Source: JALOLG01 sp963776935 (GTDB lineage: Bacteria; Actinomycetota; Acidimicrobiia; Acidimicrobiales; Ilumatobacteraceae). Taken from it: 64,000 nt of DNA. The DNA lies in NCBI GenBank assembly GCA_963776935.1, contig CAVZOP010000001.1, positions 434,001 through 498,000 of the forward strand, read 5' to 3'. The translations under genes were made by a program, and so were the position numbers. Numbering within the stretch: the stretch's first letter is position 1; every line of letters starts with the position of its first letter. The notes under the pieces were generated by a model, which had not been told where the DNA came from, made no database searches, and saw nothing but the letters and a program-made list of their open reading frames with translations. Below are positions 55,604-63,531 of the stretch, in pieces.

Positions 55604-56404
55604 TCACTCCTCGATCGTCGCCGCGCCGGGCCACCGCACCGTCGCGACGGTGTCGATGAACTCGATCGGGTTGCTGGCGAGGTAGGAGGCGAGCTCGGCG
55701 TCGCGCTCGGGTCCCAGGCACAGCCGCCGCCGCGCGGCGGGGATCAGCGTCGACGGATCGCTCGAGTGCCGTGACAGCGGCGTCCGTGGGCTGTGCCAGA
55801 CCTCGGGGACGATGCCCGCCTCACGAAGAACGGCGACGAGGTCGGCGTCCGTCGGACCCGTCGGACGATCGAGGTCCCAGAAGTGCTTCCACGCCGCGTT
55901 CCAGCCCGCCAACGGATGCCGAACCGGAATCTCGACCACGACCGCCAGCCGAGCGTGCTCGGTCAGCGCGGTTGCGAACGGGATCGCGTCGGCGACGTTG
56001 AAGAGCACGTGGTGGCACACGGCCACATCGGCGATCGGGGTCGCCTCGGCAACATCCGGCCACCGCCCGTGCACGGTCCGGGCGGCGACGCCCGCCGCCC
56101 GGGCGGCCGCGACATACGCCGTGAGCATCGTCTCGCTCTGGTCGACCCCGATCAGCGACTCGGCCGGCGGGACGAGCACCGCCGACGACCGGCCACCGCC
56201 GCACCCGACGTCGAGCACGACTCCACGGTGCGACGGAAGGACCTCGCGGGCGACCTTGGCCGACAGCCCGTCGCGGTCGAGCGTGTCGTCGACCGAGAAC
56301 GTGGCCACGTCGTGCGACCACGGCGAGACCGGCGCCTGGGCGAGGATCTCGTCGGGGATGCCCCACTCGGCGAGCTGGGCCGACCAGCGTTCAGCGGCAG
56401 TCAT
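55604..56404 (-). CDS. Class I SAM-dependent methyltransferase
   Basis: 266 residues. Motif I GVVLDVGCGGGRSSAVLVP, acidic loop LIGVDQSETML, motif IV DVAVCHHVLFNVADA. A Trp/Pro-rich region (WKHFWDLDRPTGPTDADLV) lies toward the C-terminus. Substrate unknown. Convergent with the AhpD-like gene (10 bases between stops). Confidence 0.85.
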   Translation of the reverse strand: MTAAERWSAQLAEWGIPDEILAQAPVSPWSHDVATFSVDDTLDRDGLSAKVAREVLPSHRGVVLDVGCGGGRSSAVLVPPAESLIGVDQSETMLTAYVAAARAAGVAARTVHGRWPDVAEATPIADVAVCHHVLFNVADAIPFATALTEHARLAVVVEIPVRHPLAGWNAAWKHFWDLDRPTGPTDADLVAVLREAGIVPEVWHSPRTPLSRHSSDPSTLIPAARRRLCLGPERDAELASYLASNPIEFIDTVATVRWPGAATIEE

Positions 56405-56427
56405 CAGCGCTCACGAGTGCACCCGAG

Positions 56428-56535
56428 TCACGGGGTGCGGTGCCGGCGGTGCCGACCTCGGATCAACCATTCCCAGACGCTGCCGGCGATCACCACGAAC
56501 GCCATCGCAACGACGAGCGCAATCGTCCAGGTCAC
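56428..56535 (-). CDS. Possible 35-residue membrane peptide
   Basis: GTG start, one hydrophobic helix (WTIALVVAMAFVVIAGSVW) and a strongly basic tail (GRHRRHRTP), a typical single-pass small protein with an inside-positive C-terminus. It precedes the methyltransferase gene on the same strand with 23 bases between. No clear ribosome-binding site, so uncertain. Confidence 0.4.
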   Translation of the reverse strand: MTWTIALVVAMAFVVIAGSVWEWLIRGRHRRHRTP

Positions 56536-56682
56536 CCGGTCACCGTACCCACCTTCTCGGCGTCATAGACGTCGCTCACGACGAACGGTCCCGAATGTGT
56601 CGTGAATGCAAATCTTGATAAAAGTCTCGGTTAAGTTTCCGGCCCGGGTGCCGATCGCGGTGTCGGACCTTTGGAGGGACAG

Positions 56683-56934
56683 ATGGACGGCTCTGGCGGG
56701 AGTGCGGAAGACAACAAGCAGACCAGCGACGAGATGACCGAGTCGGATTTCATCCGGTACCAGGCCGATGTCGAGCGGGCGGCAAGGAAGAAGGGGTACG
56801 GCCTGGTCGCCACGGACACGCCCAGGCGGTTCATCTGTTCAGATTCGCCAGAGGACATCCGCTCTGCGACCGGCGGGCAGACCCTCGAGCGGATCGAGGC
56901 CTTCCTCGCCCGCCATCCCGACATGTGGGACTGA
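56683..56934 (+). CDS. Small acidic hypothetical protein
   Basis: 83 residues from ATG 56683, with GGAGG seven bases upstream. An acidic, Gln/Asn/Ser-rich N-terminus (AEDNKQTSDEMTESDFIRY) and a helical C-terminus (GGQTLERIEAFLARHPDMWD). An AT-rich stretch at about 56605-56635 probably holds its promoter. No family recognised. Confidence 0.6.
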   Translation: MDGSGGSAEDNKQTSDEMTESDFIRYQADVERAARKKGYGLVATDTPRRFICSDSPEDIRSATGGQTLERIEAFLARHPDMWD

Positions 56935-57004
56935 CGCCGACGTCGGCGAGGGCCCGTCGGCGCGACACCGCGTCCGGCGCCATCACATCCGGCAACATTG
57001 CACG

Positions 57005-57712
57005 GTGAGGAAGCTGGCGATCCTGCTCCCGCCCTCGGAGGGCAAGGCGCCGGGAGGCGATGGGGAACCATGGTCGCCGGGGGCGGGCACGTTCGGCGCC
57101 GAACTGGGGTCCCGTCGCACCGCCATCGCCAGGGCGTTGCGGCGGGGCAAAGGCGGCGACCAGCGCCTGCTCGGCGCCAATGGTGTCAACCTCGAGCGGG
57201 CCCGGCTGGCGAACCGATCGCTCATCGGCGCCCCGACGATGCCGGCGTGGCGGCGGTACACGGGAGTCGTCTGGGATCACCTCGCCCCGGCGGATCTGAC
57301 GGCCGCCCAGCGGCGGTCGATCATCGTCGTCTCCGGCCTGCACGGCTTGATCCGCGGCGACGATCCGACCCCGGACTATCGCCTCAAGATGGGGGTCAAC
57401 CTGGCGCCCCTCGGGCTGCTCTCGACGTGGTGGCGAACCACGGTGTCCGACGTCCTCGGCCACCACGTCGCGCTCCGGAAGCGGTTCGTCGTCGACCTGC
57501 TGCCGATCGAGCATCGTGCCGCCGTGGTGCCCCACGGCGTCGACGGGGTGTCAGTCGTGCTCCGCGAACGCAGCGGTCGACCGGGTGGACACTTCGCCAA
57601 AGCGGCCAAGGGTGAACTCGCCCGTCACCTGCTCACGGCGACCGATCCGCCGCTGGTCGCGCTGTCGGCGTGGGACCACCCGGCGTACGCGCTCGAGATC
57701 ACCCCACTCTGA
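57005..57712 (+). CDS. yaaA: YaaA-family peroxide stress protein
   Basis: 235 residues from a GTG start. Opens with the family hallmark LAILLPPSEGKAPGG; further conserved parts are YTGVVWDHLAPADL, SGLHGLIRGDDPTPDYRLKM and the terminal ELARHLLTA. YaaA limits intracellular iron and DNA damage during peroxide stress and binds DNA in E. coli. Its proximity to the AhpD-like candidate selenoprotein (1.4 kb) suggests a local peroxide-defence theme, though they are not in one operon. Confidence 0.87.
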   Translation: MRKLAILLPPSEGKAPGGDGEPWSPGAGTFGAELGSRRTAIARALRRGKGGDQRLLGANGVNLERARLANRSLIGAPTMPAWRRYTGVVWDHLAPADLTAAQRRSIIVVSGLHGLIRGDDPTPDYRLKMGVNLAPLGLLSTWWRTTVSDVLGHHVALRKRFVVDLLPIEHRAAVVPHGVDGVSVVLRERSGRPGGHFAKAAKGELARHLLTATDPPLVALSAWDHPAYALEITPL

Positions 57713-57743
57713 CGTCGCCCCGCGGCCGACGGCGGCGCGAGGG

Positions 57744-59078
57744 TCAGAGCGAGATCCGTTGACGGCGGCTGCCGTCGGCGATACGCCACTCGTTCGTGCC
57801 CTCGGAGGCGGCGATCCGCATCGCGTCCTCGGCACGTTCGATCGCATCGTCGAGCTCGCTCGCCACCGTCTGGAAGGCGATCCCGACGTTCACGGTGAGG
57901 TGATCGATGCGGCGTGCGAGTTGCTCGCTGTCGGGACCGTCGACGAAGTACGGACCCGACAGGACGCGCACGATCCGGTTGGCGATGCTGATCACGGCGA
58001 CCCGGTCGACCGGTGGGCGGCACACCGCGGCGAACGAGTTGGGCCCGCGATCGAGGACCTCGTCGACCGCCCGCACAGTGGCGGCGAGACGGGCGCCGAC
58101 GAGGGCGAGCACACCTTCGGCCGCCTCGCGACCGCATTCGGAGATGACCCGATCGAGCCCTTCGACGTTGACGGCGAGCACGGCTCCGTGCTCCTCCAGC
58201 GTCGTCGACGGGGCGGGGAGACAGTCGGGCGCTTCGCGACGCTCGACGACGGCGGTGTCGGCGGGCTTGTCGGGGATCAGTTCGGCGTGGTCGAAGGCGA
58301 CCGCCGACAGCGTGACGGCGTCGGCCATCCGCTGCTCCTGGTTGGGGCTGGTGAGGCCGGCGAGACGACGCCACACGATCAGCGCACCCCGCAACCCGCG
58401 GCGCGACACGATCGGGCGCACCCACACCGATCGGAACCCGGCATCGGTCGCGGCCTTGCGGAGCTCCGCCGGCAGCCCGAACAGGTCGGGGAAGTCGTGC
58501 GGCTGGCCGCGCTTCAACGTGAACGTCCACGGTGCCAGCGGGTCGTCGATCGTGAAGTCGTAGCCCGAGAGCGGCCACTGACCGACCAGCGACAGTCCGT
58601 CGGCGCTCTGCAACGCGACGACCGCGGTGGCCTCCATCGGATGCACCGCCATCGAATCGATCACCACTTGCAAGGTCTGCTCGAGTGGAGCGCCGCTCGA
58701 GATCGACTCGAACGCACGCGACATGTGGTCGTTCACCGACTCCTCGGCGAACGTCGCCACGTAGCCGTCGATGCCGGCCACGTCGAGACAGTTCTGCGCC
58801 CACATCTCGGTCGCCCGCAGGTGCCCGTCGGCGCCCCGGTAGCGGAGCCGGATCGGTCCCATCGTCCTCCCGATGAACCCGCGACCGGCGGCGAGGATGT
58901 CGGTCGCGTTCGAGAACTCCTCGGACGGGACGAAGTCGAGCACCGAACGGCCGACGACGTCGTCGCTGCTGAAGCCGGTCATCGCGAGCATGCGCGCGTT
59001 GGCGAACCGCAGCGTGCCGTAGACGTCGATCACCGCGACGCCGACCGGCAACAAGTCGAGCAGCATTGGTGCTTCCAT
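57744..59078 (-). CDS. PAS-GAF-degenerate GGDEF sensor protein
   Basis: 444 residues from ATG 59078 (MEAPMLLDLLPVGVAVIDV). A PAS domain covers about 1-125 (FANARMLAMTGFSSDDVVG). A GAF-like region covers about 140-290 (AVVALQSADGLSLVGQWPLS). A GGDEF-like C-terminal domain follows (AVLAVNVEGLDRVISECG, ARRIDHLTVNVGIAFQ, then DDAIERAEDAMRIAA). The catalytic GGDEF loop is replaced by LDRGPNSFAAV, so cyclase activity is doubtful and the domain may only bind nucleotide. Cytoplasmic, no membrane helices. Confidence 0.75.
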   Translation of the reverse strand: MEAPMLLDLLPVGVAVIDVYGTLRFANARMLAMTGFSSDDVVGRSVLDFVPSEEFSNATDILAAGRGFIGRTMGPIRLRYRGADGHLRATEMWAQNCLDVAGIDGYVATFAEESVNDHMSRAFESISSGAPLEQTLQVVIDSMAVHPMEATAVVALQSADGLSLVGQWPLSGYDFTIDDPLAPWTFTLKRGQPHDFPDLFGLPAELRKAATDAGFRSVWVRPIVSRRGLRGALIVWRRLAGLTSPNQEQRMADAVTLSAVAFDHAELIPDKPADTAVVERREAPDCLPAPSTTLEEHGAVLAVNVEGLDRVISECGREAAEGVLALVGARLAATVRAVDEVLDRGPNSFAAVCRPPVDRVAVISIANRIVRVLSGPYFVDGPDSEQLARRIDHLTVNVGIAFQTVASELDDAIERAEDAMRIAASEGTNEWRIADGSRRQRISL

Positions 59079-59212
59079 TGACGCCCTCACGTCGGACCCG
59101 ATCACACGGCGTTCATCGGCGTGCCGAAGGCCCAGCTTGAGAGGCGCTTGAACGTATCCAGACGACGTTGCGGCCCGGCCGGCGCCGAATCGGATCGCTA
59201 GCGTTCCAGGCG

Positions 59213-61171
59213 ATGGCGTACCGCTACCTGTGGACTCCACTGCGCGTCGGTCCCATCGAGGCCCGGAACCGGATCGTCTTCTCCGCCCATCTCACGAACT
59301 ACGCCCGTGACGGCAAGCCGACCGAGCAGCACGCCGCCTACTACGCGGCTCGAGCGGCCGGTGGCGCCGGGCTGATCATCACCGAGGAGCACTCGACCCA
59401 CCCGACCGACTGGCCCTACGAGAAGCTCATCCACGGTTTCCACCGCGACGTGATCCCGGGCTACCGATCGATCACGGACGCCGTTCACCGCCACCGCACC
59501 CCGATCTTCGCCCAGATCAACCACAACGGCGGCCAGGCGTCGTCGATGTACTCCCGGCTGCCCGTCTGGGCGCCTTCGGCGGTCGCCGACCCGCTGTTCC
59601 GAGAGGTCCCGAAGGCCGTCACCGTCGCCGAGATCGACGAGATCGTCGCCGGCTACGCCACGGTCGCCGAGCATTGTGCGGAGGGCGGGTTCGACGGCAT
59701 CGAGCTCCAGTGCTCGCACTCGTCGATCGTGCGCGGCTTCCTGTCGCCGGCCACGAACACCCGCACCGATGCGTACGGCGGGAGCCTGGAGAATCGGGCC
59801 CGGATCATGATCGAGATCGTGGCCGCCGTCCGGCGCGTCATCGGTACCCGGTTGGCGCTTGGTGTGCGGATCTGCGGCGACGAGTTGATCGAGCACGGCA
59901 CGACGATCGACGACGCCGTCGGCGTCGCCCAGATGGTCGAAGCGACGGGCCAGGTCGACTACGTCAACACGTCGATCGGCGTCGCCACGGCGAGCCTGTT
60001 CGTGATCGAGGCGTCGATGCACATCCCGCCCGGATACGCGATGTACATCCCGTCGGCGATCCGCAAGGCGATCGACCTGCCGGTGGTCGGTGTCGGTCGC
60101 TTCAAGGACCCGCTGCAGGCCGAGCGGGCACTGGCCGAGGGGCACTGCGACCTCGTCGGTGTGGTGCGCGGTCAGATCGCCGATGCCGAGTTCGCGGCCA
60201 AGGCACGCGCCGGCGCCACCGACGAGATCCGCCTGTGCCTGTCGTGCAACCAGGAGTGCGTCGGGCGGATGGGCCTCAACCGGTGGCTGGGATGCATCGA
60301 GAACCCGCACACCGGGCGCGAGTCGGTTCGTCCCGCGGTCGCCACCGCGACGTCGTCGAAGGCCGGTGGGCCGAAGTCCGTCCTGGTCGCCGGTGCCGGG
60401 CCGGCGGGCCTCCAAGCGGCGATCGCCGCGGCGCGCAATGGACACCGGGTCACGGTGTGCGAACAGAGCGCGCACGCCGGTGGGCAGGTCCGCCTCGCGG
60501 CGTCGGTCCCGAACCGGGCCGAGCTGGGTGACATGATCCGCAACCAGCTCACCGAGTGCCGGCGCCTCGGCGTGACCATCGAGTACGGCATCGGAGTGTG
60601 GCCGGGACTGGTTGCCGAACGCCGACCCGATCACGTCATCGTCGCCACCGGCGCCGAGCCACAACGACCGTGGTGGGTACCGCAGGACGCGACCACGGTC
60701 GCCGACGTCCGTGAGGTGCTCGAAGGCGCGGTGCATCCGTTCGGTGACGTGATGGTGATCGATGAGATCGGCTTCCACCATGCGACGTCAGTCGCCGAGT
60801 TGCTGGCCGACCGCGGCTGCGCGGTCGAGATCGTCACGCCGGGAATGGTCGTCGGCCAGGACCTCGGCATCACGCTCGACATGGAGAACTGGTGGATCCG
60901 GGCGAACGAGAAGGGCATCGTGCAGCGCACCGACCTGGTGCCGATGGGGATGGACGGGCGCTCCGTCACCCTTCTCCACCACCCCACCGGCGAACACGTC
61001 ACGAGCACGCCGGACTGGGTCGTGCTCGCCGTGCCGCCGCGCCCGGTCGAGTGGCTGTACCACGACCTGTCGACCGCCGGTGTGAGCGTCGAGCGGATCG
61101 GCGATTGTGTGGCTCCCCGGCGCGCGCACGCGGCGGTGGTGGAGGGCGAACGGGCGGGCGCCTCGCTCTGA
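59213..61171 (+). CDS. OYE/FadH-family FMN-FeS-FAD oxidoreductase (2,4-dienoyl-CoA reductase type)
   Basis: 652 residues. An N-terminal Old Yellow Enzyme barrel (IEARNRIVFSAHLTNYARDG, IFAQINHNGGQ, IELQCSHSSIVRGFLSP, GVGRFKDPLQAERALAEG) is followed by a 4Fe-4S Cys cluster, CLSCNQECVG with a later Cys in WLGCIENP. Then come FAD (VLVAGAGPAGLQAA) and NAD(P)-binding domains. It reduces alpha-beta or dienoyl bonds, or dehydrogenates an amine. The overall pattern recalls the FadH/OYE type seen beside mycofactocin loci; that link is a recollection, not proven here. No mft gene is in the window. Confidence 0.88.
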   Translation: MAYRYLWTPLRVGPIEARNRIVFSAHLTNYARDGKPTEQHAAYYAARAAGGAGLIITEEHSTHPTDWPYEKLIHGFHRDVIPGYRSITDAVHRHRTPIFAQINHNGGQASSMYSRLPVWAPSAVADPLFREVPKAVTVAEIDEIVAGYATVAEHCAEGGFDGIELQCSHSSIVRGFLSPATNTRTDAYGGSLENRARIMIEIVAAVRRVIGTRLALGVRICGDELIEHGTTIDDAVGVAQMVEATGQVDYVNTSIGVATASLFVIEASMHIPPGYAMYIPSAIRKAIDLPVVGVGRFKDPLQAERALAEGHCDLVGVVRGQIADAEFAAKARAGATDEIRLCLSCNQECVGRMGLNRWLGCIENPHTGRESVRPAVATATSSKAGGPKSVLVAGAGPAGLQAAIAAARNGHRVTVCEQSAHAGGQVRLAASVPNRAELGDMIRNQLTECRRLGVTIEYGIGVWPGLVAERRPDHVIVATGAEPQRPWWVPQDATTVADVREVLEGAVHPFGDVMVIDEIGFHHATSVAELLADRGCAVEIVTPGMVVGQDLGITLDMENWWIRANEKGIVQRTDLVPMGMDGRSVTLLHHPTGEHVTSTPDWVVLAVPPRPVEWLYHDLSTAGVSVERIGDCVAPRRAHAAVVEGERAGASL

Positions 61172-61201
61172 ACCCGACGCCGTGAGGCTCGCGGTGCGCC
61201 G

Positions 61202-61217
61202 TGTGACCAGAGTCACA
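61202..61217. promoter_or_regulatory. CRP-type binding site upstream of tetR
   Basis: TGTGACCAGAGTCACA is a perfect match to the CRP half-site form TGTGA-N6-TCACA. It lies 48-63 bases before the tetR ATG. A TTATAT box (about 61250-61255) follows it at a distance consistent with activation or interference at that promoter. Confidence 0.65.
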
Positions 61218-61264
61218 GCGAGGCGAGGTTTAGCCATCCGGAGCATGGGTTATATCGCTGGTGC

Positions 61265-61843
61265 ATGAATGGGCCGGATGACGACACGCGCGCCACCCTG
61301 CTCGATGCCGCACGTACCCTCCTCGAGGCGGATGGGCCCGCCGCGCTGACCGTCCGGCGTATCGCCGCCGAGGCCGGGATGAGCACGATGAACGTGTATT
61401 CCCGGTTCGGTGGCAAAGACGGCGTGGTCGACGAGTTGTACTGCGAGGGCTTCCATCGGCTTCGCGAGTACGTCGCCAAGCACTCCAAGACCGACGATGC
61501 GATCGAGAACTTCCGCGCCCCCGGAGTCGCGTATCGCGACTTCGCCCTCGAGAACCGCACGTTCTACGCGGTGATGTTCTTCCGCCCGATCCCCGGTTAC
61601 GTCCCGTCGGCCGCGGCACGCCGTGTCGCCCTCGACGGATTCGACGAGCTGGTCGCTCGGATCCGCGAGCTGATCGATGCCGGTGAGATCGCCGAGACCG
61701 ACCCGTACAACGTGGCCGCCTCGCACTGGGCGACCTGTCACGGGCACGTCGGACTCGAGATCAGCCGCGTCGGACCGGTCGACATCGACTGGGAGACCAC
61801 GTTCCTCGGTTCGCTCGACGCGCTGCGCCTGAGCCTTGCCTGA
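61265..61843 (+). CDS. TetR/AcrR-family transcriptional regulator
   Basis: 192 residues. HTH region ATLLDAARTLLEADGPAALT, then VRRIAAEAGMSTMNVYSRFG and KDGVVDELYCEGF; the C-terminal domain (VAASHWATCHGHVGLEIS) is of the WHG-type ligand domain. Sits between the OYE enzyme and the etf/fixC genes and likely controls one or both. The perfect CRP-type site upstream adds cyclic-AMP control. Confidence 0.92.
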   Translation: MNGPDDDTRATLLDAARTLLEADGPAALTVRRIAAEAGMSTMNVYSRFGGKDGVVDELYCEGFHRLREYVAKHSKTDDAIENFRAPGVAYRDFALENRTFYAVMFFRPIPGYVPSAAARRVALDGFDELVARIRELIDAGEIAETDPYNVAASHWATCHGHVGLEISRVGPVDIDWETTFLGSLDALRLSLA

Positions 61844-61882
61844 TCGAGACGTTTTGATCGAGATGGCTTGATCGAGACGTCC
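61841..61882 (+). repeat. Three tandem 14-bp repeats at the tetR stop codon
   Basis: TGATCGAGACGTTT, TGATCGAGATGGCT, TGATCGAGACGTCC: three head-to-tail copies sharing TGATCGAGA, the first containing the stop codon. A GC-rich inverted repeat (CCGCGC-CGGG-GCGCGG, 61891-61906) follows and may act as a weak terminator. Confidence 0.8.
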
Positions 61883-61931
61883 TGAGCCCGCCGCGCCGGG
61901 GCGCGGCCGGCGATCGGTAGCCTCGGGCGCG

Positions 61932-62598
61932 ATGACGGGCGTTCTCATGGCGGGGATCATCACCGATCTCTCCGATTGGCTCGAGGACATCTCCGACAAC
62001 TGGTGGTTCCTGGTCGTCATCTTGGTGATCGCCTTCTTCGACTCGGTGATACCGATCGTGCCGAGCGAGACGACGGTGATCATCGGCGGTGTCGCCGGCG
62101 GGCCTGGGGAACCAATCACTCGCGCTCGTGATCGCCGCCGGCGCGATCGGTGCGTTCCTCGGCGACAACACGGCATACCTGATCGGCCGCCGGATGAGCG
62201 CGACGATCGGGCGCTGGTCCTCGAGGAAACCCAAGCGCGCGGCTCGCCTCGAGTGGGCGGACCGGCAGATCCGACAACGCGGCGGGCTGCTGCTCATCAC
62301 CGCCCGTTTCATCCCGGGCGGGCGGAGCGTGCTCACCATCTCATCGGGCATCACGCGTCAGCCACATCCGTGGTTCGCTGGGTGGGTCGCCGTCGCCGCA
62401 GTGATCTGGGCCACGTACGCCGCGCTGCTCGGCTACGTGGGTGGCAAGGCGTTCGAGGACGATCACACCAAGGCGTTCCTGCTCGCGTTCGCCGCCGCGT
62501 TCACGCTGACGGTGACGATCGAGGTCGTCCGCCACATGCGGGCGAGGCGGGCGGCGAAGCGCGACGCCGAAGCGGCAGCCACCCTGCTCGAGCGCTGA
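61932..62598 (+). pseudogene. DedA-family membrane protein (one-base frameshift)
   Basis: About 221 residues if repaired. First part: WWFLVVILVIAFFDSVIPIV and PSETTVIIGGVA. After removing one G of the GG at 62097-62098 it continues AGLGNQSLALVIAAGAIGAF, LGDNTAYLIGRRMS, LITARFIPGGRSVLTISSG, which are DedA motifs including the conserved F-R-x-x-P-G-type loop. DedA proteins help recycle undecaprenyl or other lipid carriers and affect membrane homeostasis. Confidence 0.88.
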
Positions 62599-62633
62599 TC
62601 GTCGTCCCGGCGTCCCGTAGCGTGGCTCGAACC

Positions 62634-63531
62634 ATGTTGGCCGTGATCCCGGTACGCGACGGCGAGCTCCCGGCGGGGGCGCTCGAGACGATCGCCGAGT
62701 GCGGCGGGCGCGTCCTTCTCGTCGGCGATGGGCTCGACGCCGTCGGTGCGTTCGGCGCCGTCGACGTGCGGACGGCGGAGCTGGGCCAGTACGCGCCCGG
62801 CTCATGGGCCGCGTCGCTCGGTGCGCTCCTCGGCGACGAGCCGGTCATCGTGCTGCCGGCGTCGCCCGACGGCCGCGATCTGGCGCCTCGCATCGCCCAC
62901 GTGCTCGACCGACAGCTCGTCGCGGGCGCGGTGTCGATCACGCCGGACCGGATCACCGTGCCGCGCAAGGGAGGTCTCGAACTGCACGTCCTCGCCGTCG
63001 CACCGCCGTTCGTGGCGACGCTGCAACCAGGTGTCCGTGGTGTCGAGCGGGAGACAGCGGTGGCGACGCGCCGGACCGTCGTCGTCGAACCACAGGGCGT
63101 TCCCGACCCGCGGGTCGTGGCGGTCCATCCGCCCGACGTGACGACGATCGACCTGACCGAGGCCGACCGCATCGCCGCCGGAGGGGCGGGACTCGAGTCC
63201 GCCGAACGGTTCGAGCAACTGGCGCGCATCGCGGCCGCGATCGGCGGGGCGATGGGCGCGACACGCGTGATCACCGACCGCGCCTGGGTCGGCCACGAGC
63301 GTCAGATCGGCACGACCGGCGTCGTCGTCGACCCCGAGCTGTACCTGGCGTTCGGCATCAGTGGAGCAGTGCAACACACGAGCGGGCTCGGCGATCCGGG
63401 CCACGTGATCAGCGTCAACGTCGACCCGCATTGCCCGATGATGCAGATGTCGGATCTCGCCGTCGTGAGCGACGCCAACGCCGTGCTCGACGAGCTCGAG
63501 CTGACTGCTCGGAGCGATCGCCGATGGCTGA
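62634..63531 (+). pseudogene. etfA: Electron transfer flavoprotein alpha subunit (frameshift at extreme C-terminus)
   Basis: About 298 residues. The N-terminal part is unusual (MLAVIPVRDGELPAGALETI) but the C-terminal FAD domain is classic: ERFEQLARIAAAIGGAMGAT, AWVGHERQIGTTGVVV, LYLAFGISGAVQHTSGL, CPMMQMSDLAVV. The frame runs on past the end; removing the A at 63504 gives ELLLGAIADG and a TGA overlapping fixC. It carries electrons from dehydrogenases to the FixC-type quinone reductase. No etfB is visible upstream. Confidence 0.85.
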
